Shown here: positions 10,900-23,800 of the stretch, piece after piece
Layout of the letters: the number at the start of each line of letters is the position of its first letter
Position numbering within the stretch: the first letter of the stretch is position 1
NCBI GenBank assembly: GCA_014904985.1
Contig: MU129050.1
Span: forward strand, 62,001 to 126,000
DNA: 64,000 bases
Reading direction: 5' to 3'
Source: Hydnum rufescens UP504
Taxonomy: Eukaryota; Basidiomycota; Agaricomycetes; Cantharellales; Hydnaceae
The notes under the pieces: generated by a model
The model's input: only the letters and a program-made list of their open reading frames with translations
Databases searched by the model: none
Told to the model about the DNA's origin: nothing
Translations under genes and position numbers: made by a program

Positions 10900-12559
10900 G
10901 GCTCTCTGCCAATGTACGAATATACCCCTATGCCGGCTCAGTTGAAGTCACCACTGATCCATTTTTATCTTGTAGCCTTGACAATCCAACCAGATGCCGG
11001 TATCCGCTACCTTGCATCTGTCTCGTTCCGTTCCTCACATGTGTGCTTTGGCCTCTGTGTCTGAACAAAGGCTAAAGGCCCGAGTTCACGCCCGAATTTG
11101 ACTGATCAGACTCACTTGCTTCTACACTTCTCGTACAAGCCTCCTTATGTACAGGATCCTTCTCGTCTCCCTTCTCGGCTCCACGTTCCCGATTGTGGCC
11201 GGCTCTGCATTCGGCCTGTGGTTTCGGTTCCGACCCTGATTTCGATCCTATACTCCAGTCTCATACCGTCTGCTGGTGATCCTGACTCACCTATTTCGTG
11301 AACTTCTGTGGCACGTCCGTTTTTCTCCTAGTAGAGCTCCGTAATGAGCTTTATCGAGTGGTTTCTGATGTTTGTTTTTCCGGGTCCGTTTTTTTCCGCA
11401 ATAAATGGACCCATTATTACGTAGTGTGGCATGGGAGTGATTTCCTTTCCTTCCCTCGACTGGTTCTCAGTGAAATTGGACGATATGGGCTCCGCATCCG
11501 TGTTCACCCTCGAGTCTCCGGTTCTCTCCGTCGTTGCTCGTTCTGGCTCCGTTTGGATATTGCATTCGGCTTGGCTTCCTGTCCCTGGTCCCTGGCTCCG
11601 TGGTCTTCCGATCGTCTTCCTGCTGTTGGGTCTGGCTTCCTGGCGTGTCTGGATTGTCTGGATGGGGCTTTCGGGTTTCTGCTATGTCGTATTGTTCTGT
11701 CCTTTGTTCATGACTTTTTTTGCTCGTGGATTTTTTTTTTTTTGAAAATGAGTGCGCCTTGCACATGTGTCGTCGACGTGAAGAAGTTTGATACCTCGTG
11801 AGATGCGGGGAGTGAATTCTTCTCCCTGTCCCTTGAAGGTCAGCTATCATCGCCCTCCATGTCCGTCTCTATTGTTTTCCACATCCTACCCCTATCCCCC
11901 TATCCTGTTCTTCTTCATCTCTTGCCGATGTGATGCACGCGCGTCCTCCCGCGGGACGCACGCATTGTCCACCCAGGGGAAACCGACTTACAAAAGTCAA
12001 GAAAGTCAATTATATCCCGCTGTGCGTGAGTTCCTGGGCTTCGCAGTGCCTGGTGTGTGCTAGGTGAAGAAAGACATGTACATTCGTTCGGTCTCCCGCA
12101 GTAGATGGCTACAGAGGAAAAGCGGCGGAGCATACACCGCAGTGAATGGCCAGGTGATAGGACATGTGCCTGGTATAGAGACTGTAGAGTCTTGTTTCGG
12201 ACCCTGAGGCTACGGAGGTCCTGGGCTGAGCTACGTATATACAGTGTGTCCGGAAGGACAAAGGCGATGGACATGGTAAGTAGGCATTGGTTGGAAAACA
12301 AAACAATGTTCCGATCGATCTCGCATAACACGCATGGGCGACGAAACAAAGGTCTCGTGCTCGGGTCAGAGTTCATGTAAATTTTCCCATGCGTAACATG
12401 TACAGTACATGCTTCGTTCCGAATTGCATTATTTACCGCTATTCCTTCTGGTTGCCTCCCCCAGGGAATCACATACAGAGGAATATGGTGGCACGGGAGG
12501 AAGACACAGGCAGACCCTCTCGCAGTCATCCAAAACAAGGCTCTCTGATACATATCAGG
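10900..12559. other. 1.6-kb intergenic, pyrimidine-rich, no supported gene
   Basis: The plus strand is T/C rich between 11090 and 11760, with a T12 run near 11731. Long open frames here (11298-11801 plus, 11915-12841 minus) have no recognisable domains. The minus one runs antisense into the retroelement, so it is taken as chance. Nothing else is supported. Confidence 0.4.
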
Positions 12560-13995
12560 AGCCTTCCGCTCAACCCCGATATATGCCCTTGAAATCGAGT
12601 GTTCCGTCCCCCTATACATGAATACCTTGACTATGTAAAGGACCGGACAGCTCTCCGCTTCAATAGACTCGACAAAAACCACCCTCTCATCATACGCCTC
12701 CCAGAGAAATGCCGCCCACACCCCACGGACAAAGCCCCCCCCCCCTTCGACCCACCTCACAAGAAGACACGAAACTGGCGAGATGCTACCAGGCGAGCCG
12801 CGGATGAGGCCAAACATTCCCATTGCACTACGCTGTGGCAAATAGCATTACGCAGGGTCCCCAACTCAGAAATAATGACAGAAATGCCAACCCACCATGG
12901 CACAAATCATTGTATGATGAAAACCTACAGGGACGACTAGCGGTAAAGATCCCACGGAACGAGGCAGGGGAATCGTTCAAGATGGAATGGGCACGAGCCC
13001 ACAAGACCGAAGTAAGAACACTGGGGACTGACAGAGCGAATATCCTGATCTACACACACGGATCCCTGTCATATGACAGGGGAGTACGCCGCATACGGGT
13101 GCAGGCTTCACGATATGCAGGGGGTCAGAGACAGTGCTCGAGAAATCAGTGGCACTAGGGGAACATGTTGAGGTATTCGATGCGGAGATGGAAGGCCTCG
13201 CAATGGCAGCAGAGGCGGCGCGAGGCATCGTCGAAAACGCGGACAGAGAACACCCGGTCAAGGCGATATACTTCTTTGTGGATAACACTGGGGCGCTCCA
13301 GAGGATCCACAAAGGCACGCCAGGGAAGGCGCAGAGGTGTTCCCAACGGTTCAGATCTGTAGTATTCCCTATCCTACGCAGCCACCAGGACATCAAGATC
13401 ACACTGGCATGGGTCCCAGGACACCTCGAGATCGTGGGTAACGAACGCTCCGACAAACTGGCAAAAGAAGGCAGCAAAAAACAACCCGAATACCCACAAT
13501 ACCACTCGGCGGCCTTCTCCGGATGCATCGACACTAAGGAAACGATGGACAAAAGCCTGGGCTATGGACCCCTTGCAACGACGTCGATCCGCCTTCAAGA
13601 TCGCAAACCAGATACCCTCCAGCTTGTCTGCAACGAAACGACTACGAGAACTATCCAGAAAGACATTTTCCAGAGTCCTCCAATGCCGCACCGGTCACGC
13701 CCATCTGGGGAGTTACTATGCCAACTTCGTGCACCCGAAGAAGAGCGCAGATGCCTATGTTGGAATCAATCCAGACGCGAGAACACGTACTAGCAGAATG
13801 CCCAATGTTCGAGGACCACCGACACCTCCTTGGCGATGGAGAGGACCGTCAAATGCGCCACCTGCTGGGAACCACGAAGGGTATAGAACGATTGGCCCAA
13901 TTCGTTGAGGCCACGGCAGCATTCACAAAGCTAAGCACAACATAGACCAACCGAAACTCCCATGCTCACACCTTATTCATCTGTAAATATATATG
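12560..13995 (+). mobile_element. 5'-truncated, decayed non-LTR retrotransposon (RNase H and C-terminal zinc motif)
   Basis: Only the part after the reverse transcriptase is left. In order: a linker (EYLDYVKDRTALRFNRLDKN, then RLP) near 12610-12710, an RNase H domain about 13030-13480, and a cysteine/histidine C-terminus (LQCRTGHAHLG, then REHVLAECPMFEDHR) to the stop near 13945. RNase H words are ILIYTHGS, then after a frame change GAGFTICRG, then VEVFDAEMEGLAMA, FVDNTGAL, WVPGH and GNERSDKLAKEG. Acidic residues are present in the DAEM, FVDN and ERSDK positions, but the first one, normally TDGS, reads THGS. At least two or three frame changes break the sequence. A tgtaaatatata tail follows at about 13981. 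It resembles the Tad1/I group, and is inactive. Confidence 0.8.
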
Positions 13996-14766
13996 CCATG
14001 CCAAAAACTACCCCCGGAAATCGATACCAAGTCGATAGGGTGACCCCGAAGAGGCCGCCGAAAAGGCAGTGGGGACGGAAACACTACGAGTCCAATGGCT
14101 ACATAATGAGAAAGGAGGAGACACGAAAGAATATTTAACCCTGTACCCCATGTACATGGACCACCCTAGGCGCCTTATAGCTACCTGTAGGCAGCCCGAA
14201 GCGGTATATAAGAAAGAGTTCCACCACCACATACAGAGGGATCCGAGGGAAAGGAACAGTATGAGCCGGACAATGACGATATAGCTTTGTCATCTCTATT
14301 TACTCCTGTTGTGGGAAGACTCGGCGCAAATAGATGACAATAGAGGGTTTTGCCAATTGCCTGTCGGGATAGCCTCGCTTCCCTTATATCTGCTCTTTCA
14401 TGGGGGCAGGAAATGCCTAGTGGAAAAGTATGGAAAGTCTTCGGGGAGCCTAACATGGGTTTTATGTTATGAGATGCCACAGCAAGTGCTCGAGGTCTAC
14501 AAATCAGAAGGTGCCTTCCTCAAGGATTACTTCAGTAATTGATCAGACACGTTCTCTGTTTCACCTTCTTGTAAGTGATGCTTTCAGGGTATGCCACCCC
14601 GCGCTAAATTACCAATGCGTAAATTCAGGGAAGCGACGTTGTGACCTTTCAAACACGCTCTCGCACCCACGGTTATCTCTGAAGAGGGAGACTACTCCGC
14701 GAGATCCCGCTATTTTCTTACTTAAGCTTAACCATCTCTCGACCCTCGCCTGCGACCCCTGCCGTC
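13996..14766. other. Intergenic upstream of the GMC oxidoreductase gene
   Basis: No coding signal stands out. Short open frames only. The last 100 bp are pyrimidine rich (ctctcgaccctcgcctgcgacccct) just before the ATG at 14767, fitting a fungal core promoter. Confidence 0.4.
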
Positions 14767-17366
14767 ATGATTAACCTTTTGCTAGTCTGGGTTGTGCTGC
14801 TTAGGGAAGCATTGTCCAGCTTCGCCGCCGTCGTAACAAACCCAGTCTTGGCGTCCAACCGCACATTCGATTATATCATTCTGGGAGGCGGACTGGCTGG
14901 CCTAACAGTAAAGAATGACGCGTATTCTCGTGTCACAGGATCGTTGAAGTTTCCTTCCGTGGTTGCCTGCAGGTCGCGAACAGACTATCTGAGAACTGCA
15001 CCATATCAGTCCTCGTCATAGAGGCCGGACAAGACAACAGAGACGATCCCCGCATATATGACATATATCAATATGGATCAACTCATGGTACCAGTCTTGA
15101 GTGGTCATATCCTTCGAACGGGGGGGTCATACGAGGGTGATTATCCCCCTCAACTTTGGAACATTACCCTCTGAACTGGATTGACGATTCGTAGTGGGAG
15201 AACTTTGGGCGGGAGCTCCTCAGTCAATGGCGCGATATGGACCCGAGGCACTAAGCAACAGTACGACGCGTGGAGTCAACTCCTTGATCCGATAGATGCC
15301 AGTGTAGGGTGGAATTGGGACGGCCTGCTCAGCTATATGAAAAAGGTTCGCCATCATTGCTATTCTCCGTGTCGTTTGTTTCCTGACATGGGATCATCGC
15401 AGGCGGAATCCTTTTCTGCACCAACGAGTCAGCAGAGGGCGAAGGGCGCCGATTATGTTGCGAGCTGTCATGGATCTCGTGGGCCGGTCAATGTCGCGTT
15501 TCCGTGAGACTCCCATGCTACGCCCAATATGTGGGGTGTGTTTCTCACCCCCCCACTTAGGAACCTGATGTACGGCGGTCCACAACAGTCTTATTTCGCG
15601 TCGGTGATGGTCAAATTCGGTCTGGCGAAGAATCCAGACCTGAATGGAGGCACACCCAATTGTGTCTCATTTCCTCCTCTTGTTCGTAGTTGTTATTTAT
15701 CGTCTCCAACATTCCAGTCATCAGACTGAATTCGATTCAGAGCCTAAACAAGAATGACGGGGATCATCGCTCATCATCGGCGACCGCCTATCTTAGCCCC
15801 GTAGAATCGACACGTACCAATTGGATGACGCTTGTTGGACAGCAAGTCACGAAAATTATTTTCAATCCGTCTACAGTTCATCCACGTGTTGCCACAGGAG
15901 TCCAGTTCGGTACTTTGTCGGGTGCGAGATATACTGCTTTCGCTCGTCGAGAAGTCATTGTTGCCGCTGGTTCTATTGGCGTACGCGAGGGAATGCAACT
16001 TGGTCTTCTTATTGAAGACTACTGATTATGGTCCGTGCGCTAGTCCCCCAAAATACTTCAGCTCTCTGGAATCGGCGACGCGACGGCTTTGTCATCCCTG
16101 GGCATTGCGTCAATTGTAGACCTCAAGACAGTCGGAAAGAACCTTCAGGAGCAGGTCAGCCCTCTATCGACTCCCTGAACCAGCCTCTCTGACATTATTG
16201 ATCGTTCTGTATTGCAGACTATCAACATTATGGCCGCTAATACCACGTATTTTGACGTCGGGGGAAGAGGCCCATCAGATGCCATAGCTTATCCGAATAT
16301 TTATCAGGTGGGCCCAGTCTTCCGAAGTCGTGGTGTGATCTGATATTGGGACGTTAATAGCTTTTCGGGACCCAAGCAAATGCTATGATATCCCACATTC
16401 AATCCTCACTCCCTGCCTGGGCTGCATCCCAAGCAGGGTCAGCACTATCCGCAGGGGCCTTGCGGAACATATATACAATCCAATCTAATCTTATCATTGC
16501 ACAAAACGGTACATCCCTTGCGCGAGCCCACGCCTCGGTCTATTCTCCTGATCCGTACCTCCTGTTTCCCCTAGCTCCGATTGCCGAGGTCACATTCAAG
16601 ACAAAAAATTCGGGAGACAAAATCGGCACGAACATTTGGCAGCTCCTTCCGTTCTCGCGAGGCACGGTTCAGATATCAGTGAGTGAAACGTCTGTCGTCC
16701 CATCTCGAGTTTGTGCAGCGGCAGACAGTGACCCTCGAATTATTTTTTCCCCGGTACTCCCAGTCTTCGAACCCATTTGACATACCGGAAATCAAGGTTA
16801 ATTTTTTTGCGATCGATTTCGACATGGCCACTCAGATCGCTGCTGCGCGATTCACCCGACACGCCTTCCAAACGGCTCCCCTAAGGCAGGTCACCGTACT
16901 ACATTCCTTCAAGCCCAATTCAAATACTCAAGACTGATGGGCCTTTTTTTTCTTATTTGTAGCACCCTCTCCACGGGAGAATCCCTCCCTGGATTCACAC
17001 TCGTCCCAGACTCGCCAGATCACGGATCCACCGCGAATTGGACATCATGGATCATGAATAACGCTCGGCCCGTTGCTCATCCTATCGCAACCTGCGCGAT
17101 GATGTCCCGTTCGCTGGGAGGTGCGTTGCTTGTGCATTAGCTAATGGTCGATGTGCCAACCTGAGTGCCGATTCCCCCCTTCTGTCTCTCTTTCTCACCC
17201 TTCATCTGCAGGGGTAGTAGATGCCCAGCTCCGAGTATACGACACAAAGAATGTCCGCGTGGTGGACGCGTCGATCATGCCAATACAGATCAGCGCGCAC
17301 CTATCGAGCACCGTGTATGGCATCGCGGAGAAGGCTGCTGATCTCATCAAGAACGCACAGAACTAA
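14767..17366 (+). CDS. Secreted GMC oxidoreductase (aryl-alcohol-oxidase-like)
   Basis: A flavoenzyme that would oxidise an alcohol to aldehyde and release H2O2 outside the cell, as in CAZy AA3_2. The protein opens with a hydrophobic signal peptide, then the FAD-binding FDYIILGGGLAGLT. An intron 14908-14972 joins LT to VANRLSEN. Further words in order: SVLVIEAGQDN, GRTLGGSSSVNGAIW (GMC signature 1), KNPDLNGG, SSSATAYLSPV, FARREVIVAAGSIG, then ILQLSGIGD (signature 2), PVAHPIATCAMM with the catalytic His, and SAHLSSTVYGIAEKAADLI with the second His/Asn-position histidine, stop 17366. About ten short introns are needed. With them the frame stays open, and both histidines are present, so the gene looks intact. 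Substrate preference cannot be read from sequence. Confidence 0.85.
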
Positions 17367-17639
17367 TATACACTATCGTTATCGCACATACATCTGACAT
17401 TGCCTATCCTACATCCTAGTTTTGTTATTGACTTATAATCAAAATTTTAGTAATTCCAAGAGGAAATGGATAAAACGTCTTGAATATTGCCGGGTTTATA
17501 TCAAAGTCTTGGGATTGCGCCTCCCGAAAGGAAGTTAAGGCAATGTAATATTGATTTTGCAGTAAGTCATCACAGCCTGCCGATCGAAATGAGGTTCGGA
17601 TGGGCCTCTCATCTTTAGACACTGACGTACGCAGAGCTC

Positions 17640-18821
17640 TTACTTGTGTTGGAAATCAGGGGTACGCTTCTGTATCTAGGGGAAGTAAAATAAAATAAGA
17701 CGAGTGTGGGGTGCAGCAGGGGTAAAGCAGTCCGAAAGCTCACAAATGCGTTCACGCCTTCTTTATTATCTTCAAAGCCGAATGTCGCATGAAACTGTCG
17801 TCGCTCGAATCTAGCATACAAGGGAATCCGCCAATTAAAATGTGGGCTGAATGAAGTGGGCGGATTGGCTCACAGTAAACCCTGGCTCAATGATGTCTCT
17901 TCGGCTGTCAGGGGATTAATGTCTTTTGGTATCGTGTGTGTAGAGGTATCGGGAATATCGGGATCTTACCTATGTTTATTGCCTCCTTTGCCATCATCAC
18001 AATAGGGCCAGAGTAGGACGCAATAAGCCTCGCAGAGGCAAATCGCCAATCCTAATACTTCACTATCCTCGACGACGCGTGCGACCAGTCCCCAACTATA
18101 AGCCTCCTCGGCAGATATGGTCTTCCCCGTGAGGATCATGTCCATGGCCTGGAAGTGTGCGAGATGTGTAAGAATCGCATGCCGAGACATCATAAAGGAA
18201 TGAATAAATCCGTGCTTTCGCTTTCCCGATCGCTCGAATAAGTCTCTGAGTCCCTCCCATCCCAGGGATAGTACCAATTTTAAGCTCGGGTTGCCCAAAC
18301 GTCGCACTCTTCCCAGCATAGATCGTATCACATAGCATGGCTAGTTCAAATCCTCCTCCAAGCTACGCGACGCAAGTCCAAGTCAGCTTAACGAGGATTG
18401 CAACTAGTGTATATGGTTCTCTGGGGACAATGACACACCGCGTACCCGCAGCATGCGGCTATGATTGGTTTTCGGATGGTTGGGATCTTCTTTGCCAATG
18501 GACCCAGATGATCAGTCTTGAATGCACTCACACCCGTTAGCGGCTGGAATTCTTTGACATCAGCACCAGCTAATTCGTCAGGGGCTTTATAAGGCGTCGT
18601 GGTCCAAACGAAATTCAGAAAGACGTGCCAGAGAAGATCCTTTCGCCACCAGTGAGGACGATAGCGCGAATTTTATCATCAGAGTCCAGGGAATCGAGGG
18701 CCTCATATAGCTCTGCCAGCAGTGGGGAGGATAAAGCGTTGTGGGCTTTCGGCTTATTAAGACGCAGAATCCCAACGCAACCAGTATCGTCCACAGATCG
18801 AAGAATTAGTGGCTCCGACAT
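17640..18821 (-). CDS. Enoyl-CoA hydratase (crotonase family)
   Basis: Hydrates 2-trans-enoyl-CoA in fatty acid beta-oxidation, in mitochondria or peroxisomes. It starts at the ATG at 18821 ([12 protein letters not shown]); reading from 18839 would use GTG. Words in order: [38 protein letters not shown] (across a GC-AG intron, donor gcacgt), [67 protein letters not shown], and the last exons [26 protein letters not shown], ending PDFQHK. Both catalytic glutamates (GGFELA and GQPELKIG) are present, so it should be active. The C-terminus is the usual crotonase end. No clear mitochondrial presequence is seen. Confidence 0.88.
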
Positions 18822-19080
18822 GATACCACAATCACACACAGAATAACTTCCACAGGAGTTGAAGTGGCGTATCCCGGGTATGCCTCCGGAAGCGGGTATG
18901 GCATCTACCGGCGTCCATTGAGTACTTCCTCAGTGCCCTCGGACTGAACATTATAGAAGGTGTGCGGGTGCCGGGCCTCCACATCGGGGTAAACCACGCA
19001 AATAAAACCGGAGCTGATGTGCATCGAGATTACTGGGCTTGGAAATCCGACGTTTCTCCATCTTCACCTCTCATTCCAAG

Positions 19081-19905
19081 ATGTCTCTTCTCGCTTCTAA
19101 CATCCGCATGTGTTTTGTTCGATCTCGACTTGCTACGATTCGGTTTTACAGCTCAACTCACAATCCTACTGATGGGCCAACCACCGTAACGTTTCGCACC
19201 ATAAATGACCCCACCTGCGGTGACAAGATCATTCAAATCCCTTAATGCGTTTCGGACGTGGTTCTGTGGATGGATATTAATTCGTCATCAACAACATGCA
19301 AACTCTCCCTTCTGAGATTGAACGCGCGGATATCGATCCTACCATGGTATAGGAGGCAGAGTACCCATTCTCTGAGGAAGGATTGACCCACAATCAAGTC
19401 GTTGAAAAAGCCTTCAAATACAAATTAATCCAATATCTAGAGCGCGACCTCTTCAATCATTTGCCCAAGATACAACGACGAGTAGTGCAGAACCTATCTC
19501 AAGAAGCCGACCGGGGGTACCTTATGTACAGCACCGATGTTGTGGAATGAGAAGGAGTGTGAGAACGGGTGGATGGTCACATATGTTTACTTGAAGCAAA
19601 GCATACTGTCGACGGGGTGAACCACCTGTGTTTCTTATTCATAGTGTAAAGTCAAACGGATTTACATGGAACACACTTGGCAAAATTTGCGAGAAGTGGC
19701 AGAAAACCATTAATTTCTTGAAGATATCTCGTACTTCAAGTACGGTATATCTCTCTGCGAACTATTGGGGAGCCAGGTTAGTGGACCTTGGCAGGCCACC
19801 TTGGGTTTGATGTTATGAGGAGAATGGCACTGGTTTAGATATTATTCAACCAATTCCTACACATGAATTTATGATAGGGGCGATAGGCGGAAAGGTGGCA
19901 AGGGG
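19081..19905 (+). pseudogene. Decayed paralogue of the PD-(D/E)XK-like gene at 6943
   Basis: Reading the plus strand in shifting frames gives a damaged copy of the 6943-7730 protein. The ATG at 19081 opens a presequence-like start (SRLATIRFYSS), then TVTFRT (TITFRT in the intact gene), FRTWFCGW (FKSVFPGW), EEGLTHNQVVEKAFKYK (REGLSHNQIADNAFEEK), YLERDLFNH, QRR, YLMYSTDVVE (YLTVGTDVAE), CLLEAKHTVDG (YLLEAKHSIDE), LGKICEKWQKTINFLK (LGKLVTKLQKTADFLN) and EENGTGLDIIQP (QENGNDLTITEP). Stop codons interrupt it at the place of the motif aspartate (VVE-stop-EGV-stop) and there are several frame changes. The gene is dead and the copying is old. Confidence 0.78.
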
Positions 19906-20891
19906 AAGGATGATGGACATGTGAGACCCCTGTAATTACGCCTGTCTCTAGCCTGACACAATCCATTTCACTATCAGAAGCTTTCAGCGAGAAATGATTA
20001 TGATGAGGGACACCATAAATGTATAGCATTTGACGGCCAGGATGGCCTCTGGGTGAAGGAATGTAGATGCAGGAGAGGACACTATAACTCCGCGAACGTC
20101 CCTTCGGTCCCGGTATATCTAGACAGACTGTGCTCTCTCTACTTGGGGTGGGCCCTCGTGAACTCGATGCCATACCGCTCTTTGTCACCAGAATTTTGGC
20201 TCTCGCCCACGGTGCACAGGATAGTCGTGGCGTGAGCGAACACTGAGGCACATTCCCGATCAAAATTGCGTTCTGATCAGAAGCGCCACGATAAACAAGT
20301 AACGACTAATTGGATGTTGGAGCTTGCGAAGCAAGACGACCGGAAGAGAGAACAGAATCGCTGAAGCACTCGGGGGAGATGCAGTGGATGCATCTAGATC
20401 AATGCAGACACTTCAGGATTTCCAAAGAGAATGCAGTGTCCAAAGGAGGCATGACCTGACTGGCTCGAATGGGTTTCGCAAAGTACGCGCCGCATAATGT
20501 TTTTCAGATCCCACACGAATAAACCTGTCAGTCTTCGCAAGGCTCTTCCGCGATTGGCGAGCCCATCGTTTGGTCGGCGTAAAATCCAAGGTAAAATCTA
20601 TGGCAAGACGGCCTGGAGGCAAAAATGTACGACGATGATCTTACGATTACCGTCTTGAAGTAGACAATTGAATCCATAGGTGGTCGACGTTATTGGAAAT
20701 GTCTGAGATGGGTCACACAGACAGTTCGTCTACGTTCTTCTCCATCGTTGAGAACTTGAGATGGGAATTCGGCTATTGCCGCGACCACGTCCTTTGAAAC
20801 GCAGACACGTCGCCAATTCTGCTATTAATTCCAATTTCCTAGATATCCTCTTTAGCTGGTTCGTGGTCGGTTGCAAGTACAACTTGCCTCC
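19906..20891. other. Intergenic, no supported gene
   Basis: Several short frames are open on both strands, for instance 20413-20622 minus, but none has a family resemblance. The right 150 bp form the upstream region of the LHS1-like gene and end pyrimidine rich (cctctttagctgg) near the ATG at 20892. Confidence 0.4.
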
Positions 20892-23800
20892 ATGACTTCA
20901 ACAATTATCCTCCTTTTGTTGCCTCTTTCTCTGTTGTTTCCAGGCACTTTTGCATCTGTGCTTGCCATTGACTATGGCACGGACTGGACAAAGGCTTCGC
21001 TTATGAAACCAGGGGTTCCCTTTGATGTCCTCTTGAACAAAGACTCCAAACGCAAGATACATTCGTCCGTTGGGTGGAATCGTGACGACAGACTCTTTGG
21101 CTCGGACGCGTTCAATATCGTGAGTGACGAATTCCTTCTGTTGTATCGTTACATCGTATCATATTTTTTTCCCTACGAAGGCAACACGTTTTCCTCAAGA
21201 TTCGTTTCCATCGTTAAAGCATATAATCGGCACACAATTCACGAGCAACAAGACATGGTATTATAACCAAATCAGTCAAGCCATTCTCCTCGAGACGGAT
21301 CGAGGGACTGTAGCTCTCGATCCGAAAAATGGAGCTGGACAGTGGACAGTTGAAGAGCTTATCGGCATGCAATTTGCCTACGTCAAGTCCTTGGCCGAAG
21401 ACGTCGCAAAAGAGCGTGTCTTCGATGTCATTCTGACAGTTCCGCCGTATTTCTCAAATGCAGAACGGCAGGCTCTCTTGGACGCCGTCGAAATTGGGGG
21501 GCTCCGGCCTCTCGCTCTCCTTAACGATGGGACCGCAATTGCCGTCAATTATGCGATGACACGAAGTTTCCCTGAGAAGGAATACCATGTAATTTTAGAC
21601 GCCGGTGCTGGGTCCATTCGTGCTACTATTGCGAGTTTCTATACTCCGAATGCACTTCCCGCCACAACCACCAAGGTACAACGAAGTGTCAAAACGACGA
21701 CTAAAGAGAGCGCAGAGGTCGATATTCTGGCATTTGGATGGAACCATGCTGCCTCCGGGAACGAACTTACTCGTCGAATAAAGGAGAGACTTGTGCAGGC
21801 ATTTGAGGAGAGCCATGGGCTATCGTTAAGCAACGATGGTAGGGCATTGGCGAGGATATGGAAAGAAGCAGAAAGAGTGAAGTCCATATTGAGCGCCAAC
21901 GCGGACAGCTTCACCACCGTAGGTGTTCCAATTCGTGTACCGTGGTTTATAAGCTAAACGCTCATGCTCATGTAGCTCGAAAGCTTAGTCAACGACATCG
22001 ATTTCAAGACTAAGACCACCAGGCTAGAGCTCGAGGAGGCATGTTCCGATCTCTCACCTTTCTTCGTCCAGCCCGCTACGGATGCCTTGGCCAATGCTGG
22101 ATTGACTTGGGTACTTCCCCGCAATCAACTAGCTGTAAATTCGTTTTTGATTTACACTCTCCTTTGGTCAGGATAATATCACGTCTGTCATCCTCAGTGG
22201 TGGCCACTCCCGGACCCCCATAATTCAAGCGGCCATACGTGCCGTGGCCGGAGAGTCAGTCCTTCGTTCCGCCTGAGCTTACCTGACGCTGATGCTAACC
22301 ATTTTGGTAGTGCCAAGATTGCACAGAATGTGAACGCCGATGAGGCAGCTGTTCTAGGAGCTGCATTTTATGGTGCATCTCTTAGTCGGCAGTTCCGTAC
22401 TAAGAAGATCAAGTTGCAAGATATTACGGCCCATGATATTCAAGTCTCGTACGACTCGGAATCGAAATCAGGATGTAGGTTTGGGGGTACGATATCTTGC
22501 GTGTCGTTTGCTGATATTATTCAATCCTGATTTAGCAAAGCGAACAATCAACACTTTGATTTTCCCACGATCGAGCAAGGTTAATGTTAAGAAGACCCTC
22601 ACTCTCAAGCGCAAGGAAGATTTCACACTAAGGCTCTCTTACAAGACGCCAGAGTTCATTCCGTTCGTATCATTTATTCCTCGGCTTCGCCAAGCGCTGA
22701 ATATGGTGTGGTTGGAACAGCGGATTTCCGCAGAATATTTTGGATATCGAGATATCCGATGTAATTCCAGCCTTGGCGAACCTCACCAGTCGCGGAGCAG
22801 TGGATCCTGTCGTCAAAGTCACTCTGCTCCTTTCTGAATCTGGCTTAGTTTCAGTTCACGATGCTGTCGCATATGGGCAAATAAGAGATGACACATTGAC
22901 AGGTGATTCTATTGGTGATGATATTTTGATCCTTGGCTCTGATTGGTTAACCAGGCAAGCTGAAAACCTTGTTCGGTGGGGGGGCCACGTCTTCCTCGGA
23001 GAGCTCGTCATCGGAAGATGAGGGCGCTACTTCTTTCGCTACTGGCTCATCTTCCTTGACCCCAGCACCAGCAGAGACCCCTAGCACGTCAGATACGAAG
23101 AAAGAAGCGAAGAATAATGTGTCTCTTACGTGGTCTATCAATTATCTGTCGATCAGACATCTAACTTCGGCGGAAAAAGTGACATCACGTCAACGGTACA
23201 CCTGATTGTTGCCCCTCCACGGTGTTCTTATTTTCTGAATTTTATCCTAACTTATAACAGCCTGACGTCCCTCGACAATGCGGAAGAAGCCAAGCGAGAT
23301 CGAGAAGAGGCACGTAACCTTCTCGAAGGACACATATATCGGCTCCGGGATCTTCTAGACGAGGCCCGGGAAACACCCCAGACGCCATTTTACGAATTTT
23401 CTACCGAGAGTGAGCGAGAGGCGATCGGCTCTCTGCTTGTTACAACGATGGCATGGCTCGCAGAGTCCGCTGACGCGGCAGACACCCAAATTCTCAGGAC
23501 AAAAAAAAGGGCTCTCGAGTGTGTATACATTCCACGTCCTCACATGGTACTCTGAACATTCATTCGTGTTCTCTCGCAGAACGTTGGAAGCCCCAATCCA
23601 AGGACGAAAAAAAGAGTGGGATATCATTCCGGACGCCATCATGGATCTGCGCAAAGCTCTTGACGCCGCAACTCACTTCCTCTTGACTGCCTCGAATGAA
23701 CGTAACCAAACGGAGACCTCGAACGGCATAGAAGGCGAAGAGAACAATGTATCCAAATGGACCCCCGAGGAAATCGCAGAGATTGAAGAGCTTGTCTCTG

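Noticed and set aside
11915..12841. 308-codon minus-strand frame
   Set aside because: No domain, odd composition, and it runs antisense into the retroelement; taken as chance.
18822..18839. Earlier start for enoyl-CoA hydratase
   Set aside because: It would need GTG; the ATG at 18821 gives the usual N-terminus.
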